36,284 nt of DNA from positions 1-36,284 of the forward strand of contig JADGDJ010000011.1 of NCBI GenBank assembly GCA_016744925.1, read 5' to 3'. Below are positions 1-8,282 of this stretch, piece after piece. The DNA comes from Spirochaetaceae bacterium (GTDB lineage Bacteria; Spirochaetota; Spirochaetia; DSM-2461). Both the position numbers and the translations under genes were made by a program. The notes beneath the pieces were generated by a model. That model worked only from the letters and a program-made list of their open reading frames with translations. It ran no database searches and had not been told where the DNA came from. Each line of letters begins with the position of its first letter. Position 1 is the stretch's first letter.

Positions 1-1
1 G

Positions 2-1330
2 GATAAACATATCATTGGTCAGGATAATGCAAAAAAATCAGTGGCCATCGCCTTGAGAAACCGATTGAGAAGATCCCTTCTTCCTGAGGAAATTAAAGAT
101 GAAGTAGCCCCTAAAAACATCATCATGATCGGACCTACCGGAGTCGGTAAAACCGAGATTGCCCGCAGGCTATCCAAACTTTCCGGAGCACCCTTTTTAA
201 AAGTTGAAGCGACGAAATTCACAGAAGTTGGCTATGTGGGACGAGATGTCGAGTCTATGATCAGGGACCTTATGGCTTCGGCCGTATCCATGGTGAAGTC
301 CGAGCTTCAGGACGGGGTTCAGGAAGAAGCTGAAAAGGCCACGGAAGAGGCTCTACTAGATATTCTTCTGCCTTCAGCTAAATCAGTTCAACCTCAGAAA
401 CCCGGTTTTGATACTTCCCAGCAGTCTGTTATCGTGCCTGAAGACAATTCTACAAGAGAAAAATTCAGACAGATGCTCAGAGAGGGAAAACTCGATGACA
501 GACCTGTGGAAATAACCATCTCCAAACAAAAGGGGATGCCTTCGATTGAGATCTTTTCAGGGAATTCCTTTGAGGAGATGGATTTTAATATGGGTTCTCT
601 ATCAGGATTGTTCGGCGGAGGCAAAAAAAAGAAATCCGTCACTGTCTTAAAAGCTAAGGAAATACTGCTCGCCGAATTTCAGGAAAAACTGGTCGATTCG
701 GAAAATGCAGCGGATCTCGCAAGAGATCGCGTTCAAAATATGGGAATCATCTTCATCGATGAGATCGATAAAATCGCCACAAGACAAAATCGATCCGGTG
801 GTGGACAGGATGTTTCCCGTGAAGGTGTCCAGAGAGATATTCTCCCCATAGTGGAGGGAAGTCGAGTCAATACGAAATACGGTATTGTCGATACTTCCCA
901 CATCCTGTTCATCGCAGCTGGTGCTTTCACTATGAGCAAACCATCTGATCTGATACCAGAGCTTCAGGGACGCTTTCCCCTGAGAGTCGAGTTGCAGGAC
1001 CTCGATGCCGAGGCTTTTAAAACGATTCTCACGGTTCCCAAAAACTCTCTTACAAAACAGTACATAGAGTTGTTGAAAACTGAAGATGTGCATATCAATT
1101 TTACCGAGGACGCCATCGATAAGCTCGCTCGAATAGCTGAAGAGGTGAATCAGAATACGGAAAATATCGGTGCCAGACGACTGCATACAGTAATGGAACT
1201 TCTTCTTGAGGAGATCTCTTTTGATGCTCCCGATCTGAAGGGGCAGACCATTAGCATCGATGAGAAATATGTAAGTGATAAACTCACTGATATTGTAGAG
1301 GATAGGGATTTGAGTCGTTATATTCTTTAA
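2..1330 (+). CDS. hslU: HslU (ClpY), ATPase subunit of the HslUV protease, 5' truncated
   Basis: AAA+ unfoldase that recognises and threads substrates into the HslV peptidase in the cytoplasm. The frame is open from base 2 (reading DKHIIGQDNAKKSVAIALRN), so the true start lies upstream of the window and only a short N-terminal piece is missing. Seen: Walker A GPTGVGKTE encoded near base 133, Walker B IIFIDEIDKIA near base 748, a divergent intermediate (I) domain between them with a Gly/Lys-rich stretch (GGGKKKK), sensor-type residues in ELQGRFPLRVEL, and the family-typical C-terminus DLSRYIL that docks into HslV. A GTG at base 41 is only an internal codon. In spirochaetes hslV-hslU commonly precede flgB, so hslV is expected just upstream. 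Assignment is secure. Confidence 0.97.
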   Translation, partial: DKHIIGQDNAKKSVAIALRNRLRRSLLPEEIKDEVAPKNIIMIGPTGVGKTEIARRLSKLSGAPFLKVEATKFTEVGYVGRDVESMIRDLMASAVSMVKSELQDGVQEEAEKATEEALLDILLPSAKSVQPQKPGFDTSQQSVIVPEDNSTREKFRQMLREGKLDDRPVEITISKQKGMPSIEIFSGNSFEEMDFNMGSLSGLFGGGKKKKSVTVLKAKEILLAEFQEKLVDSENAADLARDRVQNMGIIFIDEIDKIATRQNRSGGGQDVSREGVQRDILPIVEGSRVNTKYGIVDTSHILFIAAGAFTMSKPSDLIPELQGRFPLRVELQDLDAEAFKTILTVPKNSLTKQYIELLKTEDVHINFTEDAIDKLARIAEEVNQNTENIGARRLHTVMELLLEEISFDAPDLKGQTISIDEKYVSDKLTDIVEDRDLSRYIL

Positions 1331-1346
1331 ATCCGACTTTTTTCTC

Positions 1347-1373
1347 TAATATGAGAAAGATATACGCCGATTT
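1347..1373 (+). promoter_or_regulatory. Candidate sigma-28 (FliA/WhiG) promoter before flgB
   Basis: TAAT at 1347-1350, then exactly 15 bases, then GCCGATTT at 1366-1373, against the sigma-28 consensus TAAA-N15-GCCGATAA (3/4 and 6/8 matches). It lies in the 78-base hslU-flgB gap, 35 bases before the flgB ATG. A sigma-70-like TAATAT at 1375-1380 has no good -35 partner. fliA is encoded near the 3' end of this cluster, so self-reinforcing expression is plausible. Inferred from sequence match only. Confidence 0.5.
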
Positions 1374-1408
1374 TTAATATAAGGACCAATTTAAGGGGAA
1401 GTTTAGAA

Positions 1409-1828
1409 ATGTTTACAAACAATACTTTTGGAAAGACAGTTGATATCATGCAGAGAACTATGGATGTCAGCTTAACCAGACGCGAAGTCATTGCTAACAA
1501 TATAGCCAATGCTGAAACGCCTAATTTTAAAAGGACAGATGTGAATTTCGAGGCTTCTCTGGCTCGGGCACTCGAATCGGAAAATGCTCCGAAACAACTA
1601 GAGGCTAAAATGTCCAGCTCCAATCATATTCCTTTCAACAGAACTGTTGATTATACGAGTGTTGAGCCGAGGTTTGTACTTGATTATCTGACTCAGACTA
1701 AAAACAACGGGAACAATGTGGATATTGAGCAGGAGACTATGGCGTCGACGAAGAATCAGATGATGTATGAATTGATGACGTCTTCCATGTCCAGTCAGTT
1801 CAGTAGAATAAAAATGGTACTAAGGTAG
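1409..1828 (+). CDS. flgB: FlgB, proximal rod protein
   Basis: Structural rod subunit at the base of the flagellar axial structure, exported through the flagellar type III apparatus into the periplasm. At 139 residues it has the usual FlgB size. The N-terminal rod/hook signature RREVIANNIANAETPNFKRTD (about residues 25-45) is clear, and the C-terminal helix (MMYELMTSSMSSQFSRIKMVLR) is typical of FlgB. The start is supported by AAGGGGAA at 1393-1400, eight bases before the ATG. It is the first flagellar gene of the cluster, eight bases ahead of flgC, and follows a candidate sigma-28 promoter. No anomaly seen. Confidence 0.96.
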   Translation: MFTNNTFGKTVDIMQRTMDVSLTRREVIANNIANAETPNFKRTDVNFEASLARALESENAPKQLEAKMSSSNHIPFNRTVDYTSVEPRFVLDYLTQTKNNGNNVDIEQETMASTKNQMMYELMTSSMSSQFSRIKMVLR

Positions 1829-1836
1829 GTTAGAAA

Positions 1837-2295
1837 ATGGGAATGTTCAGTTCTATAAATACTTCGGCATCGGGATTATCAGCGGAAAGACTCAGGTTGG
1901 ATGTCATTTCAGATAATATTGCCAATGCCAATACAACGAGAACAGCAGATGGGGGCCCATTTAGAAGAAGCCGCGTCATTTTCAGACCGCGTGTAGAACA
2001 GCCATACTGGAGAAGCCCTTTTTTACCTGAATCACTCGATAACGGTATTGGTAACGGTGTGAGAGTATCGGAAATTGAAAAGGATATGGATAGTGATCTG
2101 AGACTTGTTTACGATCCTACACATCCTGATGCCATTAAAACGGGATCAAAAGCGGGATATGTTGAGTATTCCAATGTCAATACGGTCAGTGAGATGGTGG
2201 ATATGATTTCGGCTTCTAGAGCTTATGAAGCCAATGTTGCTGTAATGGAAGGTAGTAAAAGTATGTTCAGAAAAGCACTGGAGATTGGGAGGTAG
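1837..2295 (+). CDS. flgC: FlgC, proximal rod protein
   Basis: Second proximal rod subunit, partner of FlgB, FlgF and FliE in the periplasmic rod. The 152-residue protein opens with MGMFSSINTSASGLSAERLRLDVISDNIANANTT, the classic Flg_bb_rod N-terminus, here with the asparagine-rich DNIANANT motif. It ends with the conserved C-terminal SEMVDMISASRAYEANV helix (about residues 112-130) used for axial packing. The start follows AAGGTAGG by seven bases. It lies between flgB and fliE with gaps of eight and three bases, so one transcript is expected. Confidence 0.96.
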   Translation: MGMFSSINTSASGLSAERLRLDVISDNIANANTTRTADGGPFRRSRVIFRPRVEQPYWRSPFLPESLDNGIGNGVRVSEIEKDMDSDLRLVYDPTHPDAIKTGSKAGYVEYSNVNTVSEMVDMISASRAYEANVAVMEGSKSMFRKALEIGR

Positions 2296-2298
2296 ATT

Positions 2299-2637
2299 AT
2301 GAGTCTGATGAATCTGGTAGGTGCTGATTCAGCACTGGGAGATGTGGTACAATTAAAACGCAGCAGACCGAATCATTTTAACGAAGAGGGGCAGTTAGGT
2401 TCTGCTCCGGTAAAAACGGGGAAATTCGGTGAAATGGTGGTTGATGCACTCAATGGTGCCAATAATGCGGAGATGGACAGTGCGGGACTGATGCAGCAGA
2501 TGATCACAGATCCCGATTCAGTTAATGTGCACGATGTTACAATAGCAATGGCAAAAGCGGAAATGGCAGTTAGTCTGACTAAGTCCGTTATTGATGGTGC
2601 AGTGAAAGCATATAAGGAGATTATATCTACTAGATAA
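2299..2637 (+). CDS. fliE: FliE, MS-ring/rod junction protein
   Basis: Small exported protein that joins the FliF MS-ring to the proximal rod and is needed for export of the other rod proteins. 112 residues, within the usual FliE range. The C-terminal half carries the family pattern: VNVHDVTIAMAKAEMAVSLTKSVIDGAVKAYKEI (about residues 75-108), matching the FliE helix ending in AYxEI. The N-terminal third (residues 1-40) is variable. A GGGAGG Shine-Dalgarno overlaps the flgC stop region, and the gene begins three bases after flgC. The position directly before fliF is standard. Confidence 0.95.
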   Translation: MSLMNLVGADSALGDVVQLKRSRPNHFNEEGQLGSAPVKTGKFGEMVVDALNGANNAEMDSAGLMQQMITDPDSVNVHDVTIAMAKAEMAVSLTKSVIDGAVKAYKEIISTR

Positions 2638-2676
2638 TAATCGCTCTATATAAGTTTCTTTCTTGGGAGGGGAGAA

Positions 2677-4386
2677 ATGAACGAAATTTTAAAACGCATA
2701 GTTGAACAGCTCAAGACGTTTTGGACCAAGTGGTCTGTTGTTCAGAAAGTAATTTTTTTCGCCATTATGGTTGTCTCTATTATCGGACTGGTTATGCTCG
2801 TCCGTTTTTCTGCGTCTCCATCTATGGTACGCCTGGTAAACAGTCCAATTGCGGATCTGGAACAGAGAGATAAAATCATAGTCAGCCTTACAGAGCAGAA
2901 TGTAGACAGTAAGGTGACAGCAGATGGGTACATTCTGGTATCCGATGATAATACTGCAAAAAAAATGAGATCCATACTTATTCGGGACGGTATAATAACT
3001 GCCGACACAGATCCCTGGGCTCTTTTTGACAAAGACAGGTGGACACTTACCGACTTTGAAAGGGATGTCAATCTCAGACGTGCCATAACGGGCACTATGG
3101 AACAGCACATAGAAGCACTAGACGATGTCGATTCGGCAAAAATTACTCTGGTTATGCCTGAGAAAGAGCTTTTTCAATCGGCACAGGATCCTACAACCGC
3201 TTCAGTTATTATCACTCCGAGACCGGGCAGTGACATTGTTACAAACCGGAAAAAAGTTGAGGGGATAGTCAAACTGATCCAGTTCGGTATTCAGGGCTTA
3301 TCAGCAGAAAATATTACAATCATGGATTACTCCGGTAATGTTCTCAATGATTATGACGGTCTTGAGCAGGTGGATAGACTTGTTCTTACAGAGAGAATGC
3401 TCAATCAGAAAAGAAAACTCGAAGCCCAGTATACGGGAACGATTCTCGCATCGCTCAGAAATATTTACTCTACCAAACGTGTTGAGATTCTCAATATAGA
3501 TATTGATCTGGCATTTATAAATAAGCAGATAGAGACAGAAGAGCATTTTCCTATCACCATGAAAGAGGATGATCCCAATACTCCTTATAGCGAGTATGAA
3601 GGTGTGGCTTCGATTCTCGAATCGTCTCAAAGTGAAAATGAGAGTTTTCAGGGAACCGGATTTAACCCGGAAGGTCCCGCGGGGCAGGAGGGACAAACTC
3701 CTCCTGCATATAAAGATCTCTCGTCACTGGTTGGTAAATATGAGAAAGATAATCAGATAGAAAACTTCGTCGTTAATACGAGGAATATTACAGAGGACAG
3801 CAATCCCTTTGAAATCTCCAGGATCAGTGTGGCTGTGGCCATCGATGGTATCTGGAAGAAGAAATATCAGGAAAACGGTACACTGGTCATAACTCCCGAG
3901 GGGAGTATTGAGAGAACTTATCTCCCTGTAGGAGATAATGATCTTAAAATATCCAGAGATCTAGTGGCTACGGCAGTCGGCTTTGATAATGGTCGCGGTG
4001 ATGAAGTTACTGTTTCTCACATCCCCTTTGACAGAACCAGCGAGCATGAGTCCGAAGATGCTGAATACAGAAGAAGCAGACAGATACAGCAGACAATACT
4101 CTTTTCCCTTATCGGACTGGCGATTTTTGTCGTAGCGGCTGTTGTTTTCAGAATTGTATCGAAAGAAATGGAAAGACGTCGTAGACTGAGAGAAGAAGAA
4201 CTCTCAAGACAGCATCAGGCTATGCGTGAAGCGGCGCTTAGAAGTGCCGAGGAAGAAGGTATCGATGTTGAAATGTCAGTTCAGGAGCGCGCAAGAATTG
4301 AGATGCAGGAAAATGCTATCAATATGGCGCGTGAGCATCCGGAAGATGTTGCTCAATTAATCAGAACCTGGCTGGCGGAGGAATAG
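2677..4386 (+). CDS. fliF: FliF, MS-ring protein
   Basis: Inner-membrane ring protein that forms the base of the motor, houses the export gate and binds FliG. 569 residues, normal for the family. Two membrane segments flank a large periplasmic region: about residues 25-43 and 474-494. The periplasmic part has ring-building motifs (YxxLF-like DPWALFDKDRWTLTDFERDVNLRRAITGTMEQHIEALDDVDSAKITLVMPEKELF, about residues 107-168). The C-terminal tail NMAREHPEDVAQLIRTWL is the FliG-binding segment. GGGAGGGGAG lies just before the ATG. fliG begins one base after the stop, fitting the tight FliF-FliG partnership. Confidence 0.97.
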   Translation: MNEILKRIVEQLKTFWTKWSVVQKVIFFAIMVVSIIGLVMLVRFSASPSMVRLVNSPIADLEQRDKIIVSLTEQNVDSKVTADGYILVSDDNTAKKMRSILIRDGIITADTDPWALFDKDRWTLTDFERDVNLRRAITGTMEQHIEALDDVDSAKITLVMPEKELFQSAQDPTTASVIITPRPGSDIVTNRKKVEGIVKLIQFGIQGLSAENITIMDYSGNVLNDYDGLEQVDRLVLTERMLNQKRKLEAQYTGTILASLRNIYSTKRVEILNIDIDLAFINKQIETEEHFPITMKEDDPNTPYSEYEGVASILESSQSENESFQGTGFNPEGPAGQEGQTPPAYKDLSSLVGKYEKDNQIENFVVNTRNITEDSNPFEISRISVAVAIDGIWKKKYQENGTLVITPEGSIERTYLPVGDNDLKISRDLVATAVGFDNGRGDEVTVSHIPFDRTSEHESEDAEYRRSRQIQQTILFSLIGLAIFVVAAVVFRIVSKEMERRRRLREEELSRQHQAMREAALRSAEEEGIDVEMSVQERARIEMQENAINMAREHPEDVAQLIRTWLAEE

Positions 4387-4387
4387 A

Positions 4388-5413
4388 ATGGCAAAACAGG
4401 GTGCAACCCACAAAGAAGATCTCACAGGAAGGCAGAAAGCCGCCATATTCCTTGTCACACTGGGATCTGAGATTTCAGCGGAGATTTTTAAGCATCTCCG
4501 TGAAGATGAAATTGAAACTCTGACTTTTGAAATAGCCCGACTGGAGAACATCGATTCTGAACAGCGAGATGTGGTTCTACAGGAGTTCCAGGAACTGATG
4601 ATGGCTCAGGACTTTATTTCGTCCGGTGGTATTGACTATGCCCGGGAACTGCTCGAGAAATCTCTCGGTAATCAGAAAGCGGTTGATATTATCAGCCGTC
4701 TTACAAGTTCTCTGAAAACAAGGCCATTTGACTTTATTAGAAGAACTGATCCGGCTCATCTGTTGAACTTCATTCAACAGGAGCATCCACAGACAATAGC
4801 CCTGATTCTGGCTTATCTTGAACCGGCAAAAGCCTCTGTCATTCTGGGCCAATTACCTCAGGATAAACAATCCGATGTCGCCAAGAGGATCGCTACAATG
4901 GACAGAACCTCTCCGGAAGTCCTTCGTGAGGTGGAAAGAGTTCTTGAAAAGAAACTTTCATCTCTCTCCCAGGAAGACTATACGGCAGCTGGTGGTGTCG
5001 GTTCAATTGTCGATATTCTCAACCTTGTCGACCGTTCTACTGAAAAAATCATTATCGAGTCGCTTGAAGAAGACGATCCCGAATTGGCTGAAGAGATCAA
5101 GAAACGCATGTTCGTATTCGAAGACATTGTTATGCTTGACGACAGAGCTATTCAGAAGGTTATGCGTGAAGTCGATACAAACGAGTTGGCTAAAGCCCTT
5201 AAAGCGGTTGATCCCGATGTTCAGGACAAGATCTATCGAAATATGTCTAAACGAGCGGCAGCCCTCTTGAAAGAAGATATGGATTTTATGGGACCCACAC
5301 GTCGGAAGGATGTTGAGGAAGCCCAGCAGAAGATCGTATCTATAATCAGAAAACTGGAAGAGCAGGGTGAAGTTGTTATCGCGCGAAGCGGTGAAGAGGA
5401 CGTTCTCGTGTAG
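4388..5413 (+). CDS. fliG: FliG, motor switch/torque protein
   Basis: C-ring protein that binds FliF through its N-domain and MotA through its C-domain, converting ion flow to torque. 341 residues, full length. Seen: N-terminal GRQKAAIFLVTLG; the middle-domain EHPQ motif at residues 132-135; MFVFEDI at 241-247 at the start of the torque domain; and the charged torque helix with D251, D252, R253, K257, R260 and E261. Spirochaetes usually carry two FliG proteins. This one, inside the flgB-type operon and rich in torque residues, corresponds in position to FliG2. Start ATG lies one base after fliF. Confidence 0.96.
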   Translation: MAKQGATHKEDLTGRQKAAIFLVTLGSEISAEIFKHLREDEIETLTFEIARLENIDSEQRDVVLQEFQELMMAQDFISSGGIDYARELLEKSLGNQKAVDIISRLTSSLKTRPFDFIRRTDPAHLLNFIQQEHPQTIALILAYLEPAKASVILGQLPQDKQSDVAKRIATMDRTSPEVLREVERVLEKKLSSLSQEDYTAAGGVGSIVDILNLVDRSTEKIIIESLEEDDPELAEEIKKRMFVFEDIVMLDDRAIQKVMREVDTNELAKALKAVDPDVQDKIYRNMSKRAAALLKEDMDFMGPTRRKDVEEAQQKIVSIIRKLEEQGEVVIARSGEEDVLV

Positions 5414-5572
5414 CAGTCAATCGGACTTGATACTGTCGAGATAATTACTTGAGATTTTTTTTCTATTCAAGGAGTGAATGAGAGAAATATAATTATACTT
5501 GCCGATTGAATGACGCAGAAGAGGAGAAAAAGAGCAGTAATTGGCCGGATGATCAGGTCCGATTGACTGCTC
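5413..5572 (+). promoter_or_regulatory. fliG-fliH intergenic inverted repeats, alternative RNA structures before fliH
   Basis: The 171-base gap is the largest break within the early operon. GCAGTCAATCGGAC (5413-5426) is the exact reverse complement of GTCCGATTGACTGC (5557-5570), extended one further pair by A5412/T5571. The same 3' arm can instead pair locally with GAGCAGTAATTGGCC (5532-5546; the first seven bases match exactly). A third related copy, GCCGATTG, lies at 5501-5508. The 3' arm ends one base before AGGAGG (5573-5578), the fliH Shine-Dalgarno. This could control fliH translation, protect or expose a cleavage site, or attenuate transcription. Which one is not decidable by reading. 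No convincing ORF is present. Confidence 0.5.
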
Positions 5573-5584
5573 AGGAGGTAGTTT

Positions 5585-6499
5585 GTGGCAAAAAGTGTAT
5601 TCAGAGCTCAGGAAATCGTCAATCTCACTGCTCAGAAATTTAAGATAGAAGCTCCCGTTTTCGAGTCCGAAGTCGAAGAGGTGGAGGAGCTCGAAGAATT
5701 TGAGTATCTCGGACCGACTGCTGAAGATCTGAAAAGAGAAGCCGACGCCTTTAAGGCATCCTGGGAAAAAGAAAAGCAGGCTATGGTCGACGACGCTCAG
5801 ATGAGAGCTGAAGAGATTGTAAAAGCAGCTGAGGAAACGGCCTTTGAAGAGGTTCGTAAAAAGACCGATCAGGCAATTGCCGAAAAACAGGCTGCCGATG
5901 ATGAATCTGATAAAGTCCGTGAGGAAGCTCAGAATGAAGCTGCTAAGCTGAGAGATGAAACAGAAAAAAAGATCGAGGATTTTAAAAACGACGCCTATAG
6001 TAAAGGTTATGAAGCCGGTCGTGAAGAGGGATATAAATCAGGTGAAGCTGAAGTTGATAGACTGATTGACCGCGTTCATACGGTACTCAATAAATCCATT
6101 GAGAAGAGGATTGAGATAATAGATGAAGCAGAATCTCAACTGATAGATCTTGTTCTTCAAATCTCGAGAAAGGTTATTAAAGTTGTTTCGGAAAATCAGA
6201 AAAATGTGGTTATCAATAATGTCGTTCAGGCTTTGAGGAAAATGAAAAGTCGCGGAGATGTGGCTATCAAAGTCAATCTTTCAGACCTGGAAATCACCAC
6301 AGAGCATACTAAAGACTTTCTGCGCATGGTGGAGAATGTCAAATCCATCACTGTTCTGGAAGATTCCTCTGTCGATAAGGGCGGTTGTATTATTGAAACC
6401 GACTTTGGACAGATTGATGCCAGGATCTCTTCACAGCTCAAAGAAATTGAGGAGAAGATTCTCGATATTGTTCCTATCAAAACGGGATTAGAATCGTAG
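5585..6499 (+). CDS. fliH: FliH, flagellar export ATPase regulator/stator
   Basis: Cytoplasmic protein that holds the FliI ATPase at the C-ring and regulates it. The GTG start is fixed by AGGAGG at 5573-5578. 304 residues, at the long end for FliH. The N-terminal 55 residues are acidic (EVEEVEELEEFEYLGPTAEDLK). Residues 60-150 form a charged coiled coil, with Gly-spaced YSKGYEAGREEGYKSGEAE at about 138-156 matching the GxxxG-type FliH segment. The C-terminal half, with LVLQISRKVIK and DFGQIDARISSQLKEIEE, is the FliH/YscL-type FliI-binding domain. fliI follows 24 bases later. The unusual upstream inverted repeats may control this gene. Confidence 0.94.
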   Translation: MAKSVFRAQEIVNLTAQKFKIEAPVFESEVEEVEELEEFEYLGPTAEDLKREADAFKASWEKEKQAMVDDAQMRAEEIVKAAEETAFEEVRKKTDQAIAEKQAADDESDKVREEAQNEAAKLRDETEKKIEDFKNDAYSKGYEAGREEGYKSGEAEVDRLIDRVHTVLNKSIEKRIEIIDEAESQLIDLVLQISRKVIKVVSENQKNVVINNVVQALRKMKSRGDVAIKVNLSDLEITTEHTKDFLRMVENVKSITVLEDSSVDKGGCIIETDFGQIDARISSQLKEIEEKILDIVPIKTGLES

Positions 6500-6523
6500 T
6501 CTTTACAGGCCTGGGGGGGACCT

Positions 6524-7870
6524 ATGCAGATTTTTGAAAAATATTTCCATGTTTTAGATAATCTCGATTCCATAAAATGCACTGGTACTGTGACAAAGGT
6601 TCAGGGTGTTATTATAGAGAGTTCCGGACCTGTTGCCGCTGTCGGTGAGGTTTGTAAAATTTTTATTCCCAGAGGTGATCGGGAAGTTCTCGCAGAAGTT
6701 GTTTCTCTGAAGGGTGATACGGTGCAGCTTATGCCTTATGAAGAGATCACAGGTATTGAACTGGGCTGTAAGGTGGTCGCCACCGGTGAGATGCTCAACG
6801 TCAATGTCTCCGATGATATGCTCGGGAGAGTTCTCGATGGAATGGGTAAGCCCATTGATGAGAAGGGGCCAATACCCTGTTGTAATGTCTATCCTGCCAT
6901 GAATTTGCCTCCCAATTCTATGAAGAGAAAAATGATTAAAGAGCGTCTTGTTACGGGAGTGCGTGCCATAGACGGAATGATTCCGGTCGGTCGTGGACAG
7001 CGTTTGGGAATCTTTTCCGGTTCCGGGGTAGGAAAATCAACTCTTTTGAGTATGATCGCCAGAAATACCAATGCCGATATCAATGTTATCGCACTTATCG
7101 GAGAGAGAGGACGTGAAGTTCGCGAGTTCATCGAGAATGATCTTGGAGAAGAGGGATTGAAGAGATCCGTTGTCATCGTATCAACTTCCGATACACCGGC
7201 CCTGGCCAGAGTGCGCGGTGCTTTTGTTGCCACTGCGGTCGCAGAGTATTTCAGAGATCAGGGTAAAGATGTCATGCTTCTTTTCGATTCGGTAACCCGT
7301 TTCGCCATGTCTCAGAGAGAGATAGGTCTTGCCATAGGAGAACCTCCGGCAACGAAGGGTTATACTCCCAGTGTATTTACGCTTCTCCCCAAATTATTAG
7401 AGCGGTCGGGAACATCCGATGTGGGATCCATTACAGGAATTTACACAGTCCTCGTAGAGGGGGGAGACATGGATGACCCCGTAGCCGATACGGTGAGGGG
7501 GATACTTGATGGACACATCGTCCTGTCGAGAAAGATGGCTGAAAAATACCATTATCCCGCTATCGATGTCCTCAGTTCCATTTCCAGACTGGAACCATCC
7601 ATCACTGACCCGGGAACAAGACGGGGATTTGGAAATATGCGGCGTATGCTGGCTCTCTATACGGAAAAAGAAGATCTGATCAACATCGGTGCCTACGTTA
7701 AGGGAAGCAATCGTGAAATTGATGAAGCCATAGATAAAATCGGCGATATAAATGCGTTTCTGCAGCAGGGAACATATGAAAAAGCTGAATTGGGTACTAC
7801 TATGGAAAAAGCCGGAGTTATCAGCGATATGGATATGTCTTCCGGCGGGCTGGTAGATGAAGAGGTTTGA
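6524..7870 (+). CDS. fliI: FliI, flagellum-specific export ATPase
   Basis: Rotary-type ATPase, related to F1-beta, that helps unload substrates at the export gate. 448 residues. Walker A GSGVGKST at about residues 165-172, Walker B DVMLLFDSVTRFA at about 249-261, with family signatures GERGREVREFIE and GEPPATKGYTPSVF. The N-terminal beta-barrel region (GTVTKVQGVIIESSGP) is intact. The start follows a G-rich GGGGGGA Shine-Dalgarno. The 3' end overlaps fliJ by 14 bases, so FliI and its stalk partner FliJ are probably translationally coupled. Nothing unusual in catalytic motifs. Confidence 0.97.
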   Translation: MQIFEKYFHVLDNLDSIKCTGTVTKVQGVIIESSGPVAAVGEVCKIFIPRGDREVLAEVVSLKGDTVQLMPYEEITGIELGCKVVATGEMLNVNVSDDMLGRVLDGMGKPIDEKGPIPCCNVYPAMNLPPNSMKRKMIKERLVTGVRAIDGMIPVGRGQRLGIFSGSGVGKSTLLSMIARNTNADINVIALIGERGREVREFIENDLGEEGLKRSVVIVSTSDTPALARVRGAFVATAVAEYFRDQGKDVMLLFDSVTRFAMSQREIGLAIGEPPATKGYTPSVFTLLPKLLERSGTSDVGSITGIYTVLVEGGDMDDPVADTVRGILDGHIVLSRKMAEKYHYPAIDVLSSISRLEPSITDPGTRRGFGNMRRMLALYTEKEDLINIGAYVKGSNREIDEAIDKIGDINAFLQQGTYEKAELGTTMEKAGVISDMDMSSGGLVDEEV

Positions 7871-8282
7871 GTTTACTCTTGAGACTGTTCTTAAATTGAG
7901 AGAGGGACAGGAGAGAGAATGGGAAAACCGTTTGGCTTCCATAACAGGTGAATGTTCGAATATCCGCAGAAATATTGACCTTTATGCAGCAGAAAAAAGT
8001 CGTTGTGCCCTGGAGAATCAGTTTAATGATGTCAATTCTCTTATGGCGGTAGCCAATTATCAAGCGAGAATGGACAATCAGGTGAAAGAAGCACAGAAAA
8101 TGCTGGTCATTAAAGAAAAAGAACGGGAATCGGTATTAAAAGATTTCATAGAGGCTTCCAAAAAAAGGAAAATCCTCGATAAATTGAAAGAAAAAAAGAT
8201 TGAAGAATATCATCACCTTCGCAACAAACACGAGGAAAAATTGACAGATGATATCAACAACTCAGCCTATGGGAGGATCTGA
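7857..8282 (+). CDS. fliJ: FliJ, export apparatus stalk/chaperone-escort protein
   Basis: Coiled-coil protein that sits in the FliI ring like F1-gamma and contacts FlhA. 141 residues, typical length. The N-terminus MKRFEFTLETVLKLREGQERE matches the FliJ family start, and the remainder is a near-continuous charged helical hairpin. Called FlbA in older Borrelia and Treponema annotation. It starts inside the last codons of fliI (14-base overlap), and its TGA stop shares a base with the next ATG (TGATG), so the fliI-fliJ-flbB trio appears translationally coupled. Confidence 0.93.
   Translation: MKRFEFTLETVLKLREGQEREWENRLASITGECSNIRRNIDLYAAEKSRCALENQFNDVNSLMAVANYQARMDNQVKEAQKMLVIKEKERESVLKDFIEASKKRKILDKLKEKKIEEYHHLRNKHEEKLTDDINNSAYGRI

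Noticed and set aside
647-1186. 179-codon minus-strand frame inside hslU
   Set aside because: Antisense to well-conserved HslU ATPase motifs, no recognisable protein features.
4818-5270. 150-codon plus-strand frame inside fliG
   Set aside because: Out of frame with FliG, whose EHPQ and torque motifs are intact; Leu/Arg/Ser-rich translation typical of a frame shadow.
5501-5508. GCCGATTG as a sigma-28 -10 before fliH
   Set aside because: No TAAA-like -35 at 15 bases; the motif is better explained as a third copy of the inverted-repeat arm in this gap.
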